A stretch of DNA of 64,000 bases from Cronobacter sakazakii (lineage in GTDB: Bacteria > Pseudomonadota > Gammaproteobacteria > Enterobacterales > Enterobacteriaceae). A program made the position numbers and the translations under genes. Shown piece by piece: positions 43,381-54,558 of this stretch (the stretch's first letter is position 1; each line of letters starts with the position of its first letter). The DNA lies in assembly GCF_000982825.1 (NCBI RefSeq), contig NZ_CP011047.1, positions 3,472,001 through 3,536,000 on the forward strand, written 5' to 3'. Below the pieces are notes generated by a model, which was given only the letters and a program-made list of their open reading frames with translations, ran no database searches and was not told where the DNA came from.

Positions 43381-45750
43381 TTATTGCTCAACACAACACT
43401 CACTCAGCATACGCCAGTTATTTCCGAGCACGTGTGTTTCCCCTTCCACCGTCACGGTGCCACGGCTGCGGATATCGCCACTGTTAGCGCCAACGCGAAT
43501 TTCAAACTCGCCAGGCTCGACAATGCGAACACCATCGCGGCTCGTGAAATTAAGCATATCGACAGGGATGCGGAACGTAACGCGCGCGCTCTCGCCAGGC
43601 GCAAGCGAGACCCGCCCGAAGGCTTTCAGCTCCTGCACCGGCCGTACCAGCGACGCCACGTTATCGCGCACATAGAGCTGCACCACCTCGCTGCCCGGCT
43701 GCGTACCGCTGTTAGTGACGGTGACAGATGCCTCAACATCGCCATTCATCGGCACGCGCGACTGCGCGATTTCCAGCTCGCCGTAGCGGAACATTGTCCA
43801 GGTTTTGCCGTAGCCGAACGGGTAGCGCGAGCCGAAGTGAAACGCGTAAGGCGTGCCGCCGCTTTTGAGCTTGTGATTGTAATAGTAAGGCATCGCGCCC
43901 GCGCTTTTCGGCACCGATACGACCAGCCGCCCCTGCGGCTCGCGCTTCCCGGTCAGCAGATCCGCAATCGCGTGGCCGCCCTCCTGCCCCGGCGCCCAGG
44001 CCATCACCCACGCCGCAACGCGCGACTCCAGCCCGCCCAGGTGATAAGGCCGCCCGCCGGTCATCACGACCACCACCGGTTTGCCGGTCTCCACCAGCGC
44101 TTCCAGCAGCTGTTGCTGCACGCCCGGCAGTTGCAGGCTGTCGGTGTCAGAGCCTTCGCCCACGGTGCCGCTCTGGAAAAGCCCGGAGAGATCGCCTACA
44201 AACGCCAGCACCACATCGCTTTCGGTGGCGAGCCGCACCGCCTCGGGGATCAGCGACACATCGTCTGAGACCGGCGACTGCTGCATCGGTTTTTCGCTGC
44301 TGTCGCCGGGGAAAACCGGCGCGCCCGCCATGCGTTTTTCAATGATATGGCACCCTTTCGCGTAACCCGTCAGCGCGATGCTTGGCTGTTCGCGCAGCGC
44401 AGCCAGCGGCGTCGTCACCTGACTGGTCTGCTCCAGCATATCGCTGATAATGAGATGCACCGGAAAGCTGTAGCCGCTCAGCAGCGCCAGCGGATCGTCC
44501 GCCGTCGGCCCGACAACCGCCACGCGCGGCGTGCCTTTAAGCGGCAACACGCCATTATTTTCAAGCAACGTCAGGGAACGCGCCGCTACCTCACGGGCGA
44601 TGCGGCGCGTGTCGTCGCTTTGCAGCACGATGTCATTCTCATCGGCGTAAGGATGCTCAAACAGCCCAAGACGGAATTTCTCTGCCAGCACGCGCGCGAC
44701 AATTTCATCGACTTTTTCCATCGTTATCAGCCCGCGTTCCAGCGCCTGCGCCAGATGGCGCGCGCAGTCATCTTTCGGCAGCTCGATATCCAGACCGGCG
44801 TTGAAGGCGAGCGCCGCCGAGTGCGCCGCGTCCTGCGCCACGCCGTGATGCTGATGCAGCAGACTCACGCCGCCGTAGTCGGCAACAATAATGCCGTCGA
44901 AGCCCCACTGTTCACGCAGCACTTTGGTGAGGAGGAAATCGTCGGCGTGCGTCGGCACGTTGTCGATATCGTGGTAAGCGGGCATCACTGAACCGGCGTG
45001 TGCCAGCTTCACCGCCATCTCAAACGGCAGCAGGAAGGTATCACTCAGTTCGCAATACCCGAGATGTACCGGCGCATGGTTGCGCGCGCCCTCGCTGAAG
45101 GAGTGGCCAACATAGTGTTTGAGCGTCGCCAGCAGGTCGCGCTTTGGCCCCTGTAACCCTTTCACATAGTGCGTCGCCATCAGCCCCACCAGCCACGGAT
45201 CTTCGCCGAAAGTCTCTTCCGTGCGGCCCCAGCGCACATCGCGCGAGACATCCAGCACCGGTGCCAGCCCCTGATGGCAGCCGACAGCCCGCGCCTCCTG
45301 GCCAATCGCCTGCGCGGCCTGTTCCACCAGTTCCGGGTCCCAGGTCGAGCCGTAGTTGAGCGAGGACGGAAACAGCGTCGCGTCTTTACACAACAGCCCC
45401 ACCAGACACTCTTCGTGGAACATGGCCGGGATGCCAAGCCGCGTTTCTTCCACCAGCATCCGCTGTAGCCGGTTGGCGGCGCGCACGCCTTCGCGCGGTG
45501 CGACGATATGCGTGCCGAGCGGGCGCGTTATCTGCCCTGCGCCGCGTTTAAGCCGCTCCGCCAGCGCCGCCTGTTGGGTAGCCCCGGAAAACTCATCGCT
45601 CAGGTCGGTACGCTCCCGGTGATCGCCATCCGGCGACAACACCAGCCAGTAAGCGTGCATCTGGGCGAATTTCTCCTCCGGCGTCATGCGGGCGAGCAAA
45701 TCGGCGACGCGTTCAGCCACCGGACGGGTTGGGTCCTTATAGATTGTCAT
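43381..45750 (-). CDS. Cytosolic GH3 beta-glucosidase / beta-xylosidase
   Basis: A 789-residue glycoside hydrolase family 3 enzyme without a signal peptide, so it acts in the cytosol on imported oligosaccharides. Domain order: TIM barrel with the catalytic Asp in GIIVADYGGVSLLH (about 280), alpha/beta sandwich (about 385-620, with VAVVGPTADDPLALLSGY), and a C-terminal fibronectin III-like domain (about 650-770, VTNSGTQPGSEVVQLYV). It is three bases downstream of a GPH symporter gene and clearly co-transcribed. Whether the substrate is glucoside or xyloside cannot be decided by eye. It replaces the E. coli ydiL region next to rprA. Confidence 0.9.
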   Translation of the reverse strand: MTIYKDPTRPVAERVADLLARMTPEEKFAQMHAYWLVLSPDGDHRERTDLSDEFSGATQQAALAERLKRGAGQITRPLGTHIVAPREGVRAANRLQRMLVEETRLGIPAMFHEECLVGLLCKDATLFPSSLNYGSTWDPELVEQAAQAIGQEARAVGCHQGLAPVLDVSRDVRWGRTEETFGEDPWLVGLMATHYVKGLQGPKRDLLATLKHYVGHSFSEGARNHAPVHLGYCELSDTFLLPFEMAVKLAHAGSVMPAYHDIDNVPTHADDFLLTKVLREQWGFDGIIVADYGGVSLLHQHHGVAQDAAHSAALAFNAGLDIELPKDDCARHLAQALERGLITMEKVDEIVARVLAEKFRLGLFEHPYADENDIVLQSDDTRRIAREVAARSLTLLENNGVLPLKGTPRVAVVGPTADDPLALLSGYSFPVHLIISDMLEQTSQVTTPLAALREQPSIALTGYAKGCHIIEKRMAGAPVFPGDSSEKPMQQSPVSDDVSLIPEAVRLATESDVVLAFVGDLSGLFQSGTVGEGSDTDSLQLPGVQQQLLEALVETGKPVVVVMTGGRPYHLGGLESRVAAWVMAWAPGQEGGHAIADLLTGKREPQGRLVVSVPKSAGAMPYYYNHKLKSGGTPYAFHFGSRYPFGYGKTWTMFRYGELEIAQSRVPMNGDVEASVTVTNSGTQPGSEVVQLYVRDNVASLVRPVQELKAFGRVSLAPGESARVTFRIPVDMLNFTSRDGVRIVEPGEFEIRVGANSGDIRSRGTVTVEGETHVLGNNWRMLSECCVEQ

Positions 45751-45753
45751 CGG

Positions 45754-47142
45754 TTACTCCTGAATAGCAGGCTTGAGAGAAGGGGTGTCTTCACGCAACT
45801 GGCGTTTTTGCACCAGCTCCGCGGCGATAGCCGCCACGCGACGGCTGCTGAGCTGATAGAAGCAGAGCAGCAGCGCCATCAGTAAAAAGAGCGCACACGG
45901 AATGAGTGTGAACAGCGCGTTAATGGTGGTCAGCACGCTGGCGCTCTGGGTCGCCTGGTTTGGCAGATAATCGACCATGCCGAGGATCCACCCCACCACG
46001 GCCCCGCCGAGCGCGAGACCCAGCTTGATGGCGAACAGCGCGGTAGAGAAGACCAGGCCGTCGAGGCGACGCCCGCTGCGGTGCTCTTCGTAATCCACCA
46101 CGTCGGAAAACATGGTCCACTGCAGCGGCGTGGTCAGGTTCTGAATAAAGCTAAAGACGATATTAATGGCGAAAATTAACCAGACGGCGGTTGGGGGAAT
46201 AAAGAATATCAGCGCGGCAAGAACCACGAAGCTAATAATCGTCCACTGGTAGGAACGCACGCGGTCATATTTCCCGAGCAGGCGCTCAGATAATAACGCA
46301 CCGGTAAGATTCGCCACCATGCCGGAGACAATAAATACAAACACTAAATCCGGGCGCAGAAGAACATATTTCACGTAATACATGGTCGCGGAGCCGCGCG
46401 TCACCACTGCGGTTAATAATAAAATATTGAACAGGAATATGATGCGCCACTGGCTGTTGGCCGCCAGCAGTTTTAAATCCTTGAGCATTGAACTACTGGC
46501 GTCATTTACGGGCAGATAGCGCTCGCGGGTCATGAAAAAACAGCAGAAAAAGAGCACCACGCCCAGTAATCCCATCAGCCCCATCGCGTAGAAATAGCCT
46601 TTCTGCGCATCGCCGCTGCCAAGCCAGTCGACCATCGGCAGCGCGATGACGGTGACGATAAGCCCGCCGATAAACGACAGCCCAAAGCGCCAGGATTGCA
46701 GGGAATGGCGCTCGCGCGGGTCCATCGTCAGCGAGCCGGGCATGGCGCAGTACGGGACGTTAATCGCCGAATAGACGAGGCTCAGCAGGCTGTAAGTGAC
46801 GCAGGCGTAAACAATTTTGGTGGTTTCGCTCGCCTGCGGCACATAGAAGGTAATCAGACAGCAGACGCCAAATGGAATGGCGAACCAGAGCAGCCACGGA
46901 CGAAAACGTCCATAGCGGGTGCGGGTGCGGTCCACCAGCGCGCCGATGCACGGATCGACAAACGCATCCACCGCCCTGACCAGTAAAAACATGGTGCCCA
47001 TGATCGCGGCAGGCAGGCCGAAAACATCGGTATAGAAATAGGCGAGAAATAGCGTGGCGGTTTGCCAGACGAGCGCGCTCGCCATATCGCCTAAGCCGTA
47101 TCCTATTTTATCTTTTGTCGTAAGAGCAGAGGTGAGGTTCAT
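45754..47142 (-). CDS. GPH-family sugar:cation symporter
   Basis: A 462-residue 12-segment transporter of the glycoside-pentoside-hexuronide family, similar to E. coli YicJ/XynP-type proteins. The N-terminus KIGYGLGDMASALVWQTATL and the loop VDRTRTRYGRFRPWLLW are typical. It probably brings oligosaccharides or glycosides into the cell for the downstream GH3 enzyme. The start MNLTSALTTKDKIGYG is preferred; an open frame extends 33 codons upstream to 47241 but lacks family similarity and would enter the promoter. AAGG lies before the chosen ATG. Confidence 0.88.
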   Translation of the reverse strand: MNLTSALTTKDKIGYGLGDMASALVWQTATLFLAYFYTDVFGLPAAIMGTMFLLVRAVDAFVDPCIGALVDRTRTRYGRFRPWLLWFAIPFGVCCLITFYVPQASETTKIVYACVTYSLLSLVYSAINVPYCAMPGSLTMDPRERHSLQSWRFGLSFIGGLIVTVIALPMVDWLGSGDAQKGYFYAMGLMGLLGVVLFFCCFFMTRERYLPVNDASSSMLKDLKLLAANSQWRIIFLFNILLLTAVVTRGSATMYYVKYVLLRPDLVFVFIVSGMVANLTGALLSERLLGKYDRVRSYQWTIISFVVLAALIFFIPPTAVWLIFAINIVFSFIQNLTTPLQWTMFSDVVDYEEHRSGRRLDGLVFSTALFAIKLGLALGGAVVGWILGMVDYLPNQATQSASVLTTINALFTLIPCALFLLMALLLCFYQLSSRRVAAIAAELVQKRQLREDTPSLKPAIQE

Positions 47143-47317
47143 TATTATTGGCCTTATCAACGTTAGAAAGCGTGTTTCTCGCACGCAAACTACGGGTGCG
47201 ATATCAGGCCTAAGTATTGTGAACGTGCCGCCCCCCAACAATTGCAGAAATCCACAGCCAGTTTATGATTTTTTGCTTTTTCCCGTATTTGTGATGTGGT
47301 GCAAATTACCCGTTGCA

Positions 47318-47346
47318 AATAAAAAACCCGCCATCAGGCGGGTTTG
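47318..47346 (-). terminator. Terminator of ppsA
   Basis: On the minus strand AAACCCGCC-TGAT-GGCGGGTTTTTTATT forms a strong intrinsic terminator 15 bases after the ppsA stop. Confidence 0.9.
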
Positions 47347-47360
47347 AAAATATATCGCAA

Positions 47361-49739
<2,379 letters not shown>

Positions 49740-50071
49740 CGAAGCAATCCTTTTATGATATGAACGGAATTAAGAAACACCTGACAGCCGTTTTAGCCTG
49801 GCATAGAAAACGCTGCGGGAAAAACGGTGAATCGTTCAAGCAAATTGAAAATTTCAAATTTTCAGATAAATTCTGGATTTGGTAACTGCTTGATTAGGCT
49901 GGCTTACTGGTTTGGACTATGATTTACAGTGATATTTTAAAAATGAAACGCGGCGTTCACTTAAAATAAAAACAGCGTTTCAATGTTAAAAATAAGAGAA
50001 GTGCCATGCCCCCGGAATAAGCATTATTTTATGCTTAAGATGATACTCAACCTGAATTAAGGACGGATACA
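49740..50071. other. Divergent ppsA-ppsR regulatory gap
   Basis: The 332-base gap carries the Cra-like site, an AT-rich palindrome (TTGAAAATTTCAAATTTTCA, 49845-49864) and promoter-like AT-rich sequence toward ppsR. No gene is seen. A good ribosome site AAGGACGG precedes ppsR. Confidence 0.6.
49826..49841. promoter_or_regulatory. Cra site upstream of ppsA
   Basis: GGTGAATCGTTCAAGC resembles the Cra operator of E. coli ppsA (TGAA-TCG-TTCA core). It lies about 90 bases upstream of the ppsA start, a position fitting activation by Cra during growth on gluconeogenic carbon. Confidence 0.65.
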
Positions 50072-50905
50072 ATGGATAATGTTGTCGATCGCCAGGTCTT
50101 TTATATTTCTGATGGAACCGCTATCACCGCAGAAGTATTAGGCCATGCGGTGATGTCGCAATTCCCGGTCAGCATCAACAGCATTACCCTGCCGTTTGTG
50201 GAAAACGAGAGCCGCGCCAGAGCGGTGAAAGAGCAGATTGACGCCATCTACCAGCAGACCGGCGTGCGCCCGCTGGTCTTCTACTCCATCGTGCTGCCCG
50301 AGGTGCGCGAGATTATTCTGCAAAGCCAGGGATTTTGTCAGGACATCGTTCAGGCGCTGGTCGCCCCGCTTCAGGAAGAGCTTCGTCTCGATCCGTCGCC
50401 CGTCGCCCACCGCACCCACGGTCTCAACCCCGCCAACCTGAATAAATATGATGCGCGCATCGCGGCGATTGATTACACGCTCGCCCATGACGACGGTATT
50501 TCGATGCGCAATCTCGATCAGGCGCAGGTGATCCTGCTTGGCGTCTCACGCTGCGGCAAAACGCCCACCAGCCTCTATCTGGCGATGCAATTCGGCATCC
50601 GGGCCGCCAACTACCCCTTTATCGCCGACGATATGGATAACCTCAATCTTCCGGCGGCGCTGCGCCCGTTCCAGCATAAGCTGTTTGGGCTGACGATTAA
50701 CCCGGAGCGGCTGGCGGCCATTCGCGAAGAACGGCGCGAGAACAGCCGCTACGCCTCGATGCGTCAGTGCCGGATGGAAGTGGCCGAAGTGGAAGCGCTC
50801 TACCGCAAACATCAGATCCGCTACATCAACAGTACCAACTATTCGGTGGAAGAGATCGCCACCAAAATCCTCGACATCATGGGGCTTAATCGCCGCATGT
50901 ACTGA
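50072..50905 (+). CDS. ppsR: PEP synthase regulatory kinase/pyrophosphorylase PpsR
   Basis: A 277-residue DUF299-family bifunctional enzyme that inactivates PpsA by ADP-dependent phosphorylation of a threonine next to the catalytic histidine and reactivates it by phosphate-dependent dephosphorylation. The P-loop GVSRCGKT (about 155-162) and the N-terminal YISDGTAITAEVLGHA are typical; E. coli PpsR has 277 residues. Its last bases overlap the TrpR operator of aroH. Confidence 0.97.
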   Translation: MDNVVDRQVFYISDGTAITAEVLGHAVMSQFPVSINSITLPFVENESRARAVKEQIDAIYQQTGVRPLVFYSIVLPEVREIILQSQGFCQDIVQALVAPLQEELRLDPSPVAHRTHGLNPANLNKYDARIAAIDYTLAHDDGISMRNLDQAQVILLGVSRCGKTPTSLYLAMQFGIRAANYPFIADDMDNLNLPAALRPFQHKLFGLTINPERLAAIREERRENSRYASMRQCRMEVAEVEALYRKHQIRYINSTNYSVEEIATKILDIMGLNRRMY

Positions 50906-50916
50906 CAAACTAGTAC
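50899..50916. promoter_or_regulatory. TrpR operator of aroH
   Basis: GTACTGACAAACTAGTAC, with inverted GTACT/AGTAC ends, matches the trp operator pattern (GTACTAGTT...CTAGTAC). It overlaps the ppsR stop codon and lies about 150 bases before aroH, whose E. coli counterpart is repressed by TrpR. Confidence 0.75.
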
Positions 50917-51059
50917 AAAGGTGCGAGAGTCTGTGTTAGGGTAACGTCACGTGGCCCGGTGAATCTTTTAATAGCCTTGTATTCAGGGCGGATTGGTTTA
51001 TCGTGATGCCCATCACTTCCGGCACTGATGCCGATGAAGCAACAGATTCTGAGACACCC

Positions 51060-52106
51060 ATGATTAAAACCGATGAACTTCGTACTGCGCGCATCGACAG
51101 CCTGATTACCCCGGCGGAACTCGCAGAACGCTACCCCGTGACGCCGGCGGTCGCAGGCCATGTGCTTGACGCCCGTCGTCGCATTGAAAAAATCCTTAAC
51201 GGTGAAGACCCGCGCCTGCTGGTGATTATTGGCCCCTGCTCGATTCACGATCCACACGCGGCCATTGATTACGCCCACCGTCTGGCGCGAGCGCGCGAGA
51301 AATACGATTCCCGTCTGGAAATCGTCATGCGTACCTACTTTGAGAAGCCGCGCACCGTGGTGGGCTGGAAAGGCCTGATCTCCGACCCGGATCTGAACGG
51401 CAGCTACCGCGTGAATCACGGTATCGAACAGGCGCGCCGTCTGCTGCTCGAGGTGAACGCACTGGGCGTGCCGACCGCCACCGAGTTTCTCGATATGGTG
51501 GTCGGCCAGTATATTTCTGATCTCATTAGCTGGGGCGCTATCGGCGCGCGCACCACCGAGAGCCAGATCCACCGCGAAATGGCCTCGGCGCTCTCGTGCC
51601 CGGTAGGCTTTAAAAACGGCACCGACGGCAACACGCGTATCGCGGTGGATGCCATTCGCGCCGCGCGCACCAGCCATATGTTCCTCTCGCCGGATAAACA
51701 TGGCCGGATGACGATTTACCAGACCAGCGGCAACCCGTACGGGCATATCATTATGCGCGGCGGGAAAACGCCGAATTATCATGCCGAAGCCATTAGCGAC
51801 GCCTGTGAAGCGCTGCGGGAATTTGATTTACCGCAGCGGCTGGTGGTGGATTTCAGCCACGGCAACTGTCAGAAACAGCATCGCCGTCAGCTCGATGTCT
51901 GTGATGATATCTGCCAGCAGATCCGCGCGGGCTCAACCGGTATCGCAGGCGTGATGGTGGAAAGCTTTCTGGTTGAAGGCACCCAGAAAATCACACCGGG
52001 CACGCCGCTCACCTACGGCCAGTCGATTACCGACCCGTGCCTTGGCTGGGATGACAGCGAAACGCTGCTGGAACGGCTCGCCAGGGCGGTGGAAAGCCGT
52101 CTCTGA
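51060..52106 (+). CDS. aroH: Trp-sensitive DAHP synthase AroH
   Basis: A 348-residue class I 3-deoxy-D-arabino-heptulosonate-7-phosphate synthase, first enzyme of the shikimate pathway, the isoform feedback-inhibited by tryptophan. Motifs IGPCSIHD (metal-binding Cys), MRTYFEKPRTVVGWKGL, and VVDFSHGNCQKQH are conserved. The assignment to AroH rather than AroF or AroG rests on the neighbours ppsR and selO and the TrpR operator. The start MIKTDELRTARI aligns with E. coli; a frame 19 codons longer is rejected. Confidence 0.96.
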   Translation: MIKTDELRTARIDSLITPAELAERYPVTPAVAGHVLDARRRIEKILNGEDPRLLVIIGPCSIHDPHAAIDYAHRLARAREKYDSRLEIVMRTYFEKPRTVVGWKGLISDPDLNGSYRVNHGIEQARRLLLEVNALGVPTATEFLDMVVGQYISDLISWGAIGARTTESQIHREMASALSCPVGFKNGTDGNTRIAVDAIRAARTSHMFLSPDKHGRMTIYQTSGNPYGHIIMRGGKTPNYHAEAISDACEALREFDLPQRLVVDFSHGNCQKQHRRQLDVCDDICQQIRAGSTGIAGVMVESFLVEGTQKITPGTPLTYGQSITDPCLGWDDSETLLERLARAVESRL

Positions 52107-52129
52107 AAAGTGCTTTCTGCGTGGATATT

Positions 52130-52158
52130 AAAAGGGAAACCCAGGGTTTCCCTTTTTT
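52130..52158 (+). terminator. Terminator of aroH
   Basis: AAAAGGGAAACCC-A-GGGTTTCCCTTTTTT: a perfect stem with A and T runs between convergent aroH and selO, able to serve both strands. Confidence 0.9.
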
Positions 52159-52177
52159 ATGCGCCGACGTTAAAGCA

Positions 52178-53626
52178 TCAGCTTGAACAGCTCACTTCCA
52201 GATGCTTACCCCAGTCCGGCGGGCGATGGGTGTAGTCATCATCGCGGTCGGCGAAAGGGTTACGCAGCGCCTCCAGCAGTCGTGACAGCTCGCTGGCGTC
52301 GTCACGCTCCGCGGCTTCGATGGCGCGCTGGGCCAGCCAGTTGCGCAGCACCAGCGCCGGGTTGACGGATTTCATCAGCCGCTGACGCGCATCATCCTCC
52401 ACGCCCTCTTCTTCCAGCCGCGCGCGGTAGCGGGCAAACCAGGCGTCAAAGGTGGCGCGGTCAATAAACTCATCGCGCAGTGGCGAGGCGGACGAGTGCT
52501 GTTCCGTCTCACTCAGCATTCGGAAGGTGCGCGTGTAGTCGCTCCCTTCGCACGCCATCAGGGTAAGCAGCTCGCGCAGATAGTCGTTGTCGCCCTCTTT
52601 TTCGACGGTAAAGCCGAGTTTAGCGCGCATCTGGCGGCCCCACTCGCGCAGCAGCGCGGGCTGATAATCGTCCAGCAGCGCATTGAGCCGCTCCGCCGGA
52701 ATAATCGGCGAAAGCGCCTGCGCCAGACGTTGCAGGTTCCACAGGCCAACGCCCGGCTGGTTGTCAAAGGCGTAACGCCCCTGGTAATCCGTATGGTTGC
52801 AGATAAAGCCCGGCTGGTAGTCATCGAGAAAACCGTAAGGGCCGTAATCCATCGTCAGCCCGAGGATCGACATGTTGTCGGTGTTCATTACACCGTGTGC
52901 GAAACCGACGCACTGCCAGCTCGCCATCAGTTGTGCGGTGCGCGTGACGACCTCACCAAACCAGAGCGCGAAACGATCTTCCTCCTGCACCAGGTGTGCG
53001 AAGTGGTGTTCAATCACATACTGCGCCAGTTCACGGACGCGCTCCGGTTCACGGCGGTAGTAAAAATGCTCGAAATGGCCGAAGCGCACATGGCTTTCGG
53101 CGATGCGCATCAGCATCGCGCCGCGCTCGGTGGTTTCACGACGCACCGGCGTGTCGCTGGTGACGATACTGAGCGCGCGGGTGGTGGGAATACCAAGCCC
53201 GTGCATCGCTTCTGAGGCGAGAAATTCGCGCACCGTCGAGCGCAGCACCGCGCGGCCATCGCCCATCCGTGAATAGGGTGTGAGGCCCGCGCCTTTCAGA
53301 TGCCAGTCCAGTTTGCGGCCATCGCTGAGCTGCTGTTCGCCGAGCAAAATGCCGCGACCATCGCCGAGCTGGCCTGCCCAGACGCCGAACTGATGGCCGC
53401 TGTAAACCTGTGCCAGCGGCGCCATGCCCGGCAGCAGCGTTTCGCCGCCCCAGACACCCGCCGGGCCCTGATAGTCAAACAGCGTTTCCGGGAGTTCCAG
53501 CGCCTGCGCCAGCGGCGCGTTATGACAGAGCAGACGGCTGTTGTTGAGTGGCGTGGGCGTTAATTCTGTATAAAAACCTGGCAGTTCATCGCGCCAGGTG
53601 GCGGTAAAACGGGGATGTTGGCTCAT
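52178..53626 (-). CDS. selO: Protein adenylyltransferase SelO (YdiU)
   Basis: A 482-residue pseudokinase-fold enzyme that transfers AMP to proteins in redox stress; E. coli SelO has 478. The modified nucleotide-binding region shows LPGMAPLAQVYSGHQFGVWA and GQLGDGRGILLGEQ, and HGVMNTDNMSILGLTMDYGP carries the metal ligands. The C-terminus ends EVSCSS, retaining the cysteine at the position of selenocysteine in eukaryotic SelO. It converges with aroH and is followed on the same strand side by ydiV; the small gene ydiE found here in E. coli is not seen. Confidence 0.95.
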   Translation of the reverse strand: MSQHPRFTATWRDELPGFYTELTPTPLNNSRLLCHNAPLAQALELPETLFDYQGPAGVWGGETLLPGMAPLAQVYSGHQFGVWAGQLGDGRGILLGEQQLSDGRKLDWHLKGAGLTPYSRMGDGRAVLRSTVREFLASEAMHGLGIPTTRALSIVTSDTPVRRETTERGAMLMRIAESHVRFGHFEHFYYRREPERVRELAQYVIEHHFAHLVQEEDRFALWFGEVVTRTAQLMASWQCVGFAHGVMNTDNMSILGLTMDYGPYGFLDDYQPGFICNHTDYQGRYAFDNQPGVGLWNLQRLAQALSPIIPAERLNALLDDYQPALLREWGRQMRAKLGFTVEKEGDNDYLRELLTLMACEGSDYTRTFRMLSETEQHSSASPLRDEFIDRATFDAWFARYRARLEEEGVEDDARQRLMKSVNPALVLRNWLAQRAIEAAERDDASELSRLLEALRNPFADRDDDYTHRPPDWGKHLEVSCSS

Positions 53627-53687
53627 GGCTCCTCCTGCACTAAGTGTAGTGCGTTATGGAGGCGTTAAACACGGTAGAGGTTTAAGG

Positions 53688-54407
53688 TTATTGCGCCATA
53701 GCGAGTGTCAGAACGAGAGTTTCACCATCCATTGCGGGCCACAGTGTGCCCTGAGCGCCACTAAAACCGAGACGGCGCGCTTCTTCTAATGTTTCATCGT
53801 TATCGACACCAGGCAGGATCAGCGTCTGGCAACTGGGGCCGACCTGATTGGCGATCGCATACATAAACGGCTCAAACATCCCGCCCGCGCGGCGTTTCTG
53901 CACGAACGTTTTATCGAGTGCGACCCGGCGGAACAGACCGTCGAAGATCGCGCGCCCCGTGGCAGCACCAGCACCAAAGTTGCTCAGCATTAATGGAAAA
54001 TAACGCGAAAGTGAAAACATCGTTTTATTTTCTTTACCCTTATTAAGTTCAGGAAAATTCTCATTAATACCTAACTCAAGAAACGGTAATTGCGCGAGGC
54101 GCGCCCGTAATGTCGGGCTGGATAAAATGGCGCTGGCTATCTTCTGATCAATGTTTACAACGGCGAACAGCGAATTTTTTATAAATGCTTCACGCCACTT
54201 TTCAAGCAAACTTATTTTTTCGTAAAAAAGCATTAATCTTTCTTCAGAATTAATTCGTGGGATAATGAATTCCGTCGGAAAGCGAATCTGCGCATTCAGG
54301 CTGGTAAAATGGGCAATAACTTCCATGCCCAGCAGCCCCCCGGAAGTGTAGGCGATCGGGGCGAACAGCAGATGAGACTGATACCGTGTATCGAGCGAAA
54401 CAATCAT
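53688..54407 (-). CDS. ydiV: Degenerate EAL protein YdiV (RflP), anti-FlhDC factor
   Basis: A 239-residue EAL-like protein. The catalytic EAL is altered (GMEVIAHF), so cyclic-di-GMP hydrolysis is not expected. Blocks PFLELGINENFPELNKGKEN, LSNFGAGAATGRAIFDGLF and QGTLWPA match E. coli YdiV (237 residues), which binds FlhD and directs FlhDC to ClpXP, lowering flagellar expression under poor nutrition. Position next to selO is as in E. coli. Base composition is less GC-rich in its middle. The adjacent nlpC of E. coli is separated here by an inserted three-gene cassette. Confidence 0.88.
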   Translation of the reverse strand: MIVSLDTRYQSHLLFAPIAYTSGGLLGMEVIAHFTSLNAQIRFPTEFIIPRINSEERLMLFYEKISLLEKWREAFIKNSLFAVVNIDQKIASAILSSPTLRARLAQLPFLELGINENFPELNKGKENKTMFSLSRYFPLMLSNFGAGAATGRAIFDGLFRRVALDKTFVQKRRAGGMFEPFMYAIANQVGPSCQTLILPGVDNDETLEEARRLGFSGAQGTLWPAMDGETLVLTLAMAQ

Positions 54408-54558
54408 ATTGTCTGCCCTGCGCGTTATTAATGGGAGCCCGCTATACTGTATTAAGTCGCTACCACGTGCAACCAGGTTGATTCTGTTAGACTATTTATC
54501 CTGCCGTTTCGGCATCAATTTCAGATTACTCCTTACAGAATGAGCTTATCCTGGTATT

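Noticed and set aside
43305..43487. 60-codon frame over rprA
   Set aside because: It lies on the RprA terminator and runs into the GH3 gene on the other strand; the RNA identity explains the sequence.
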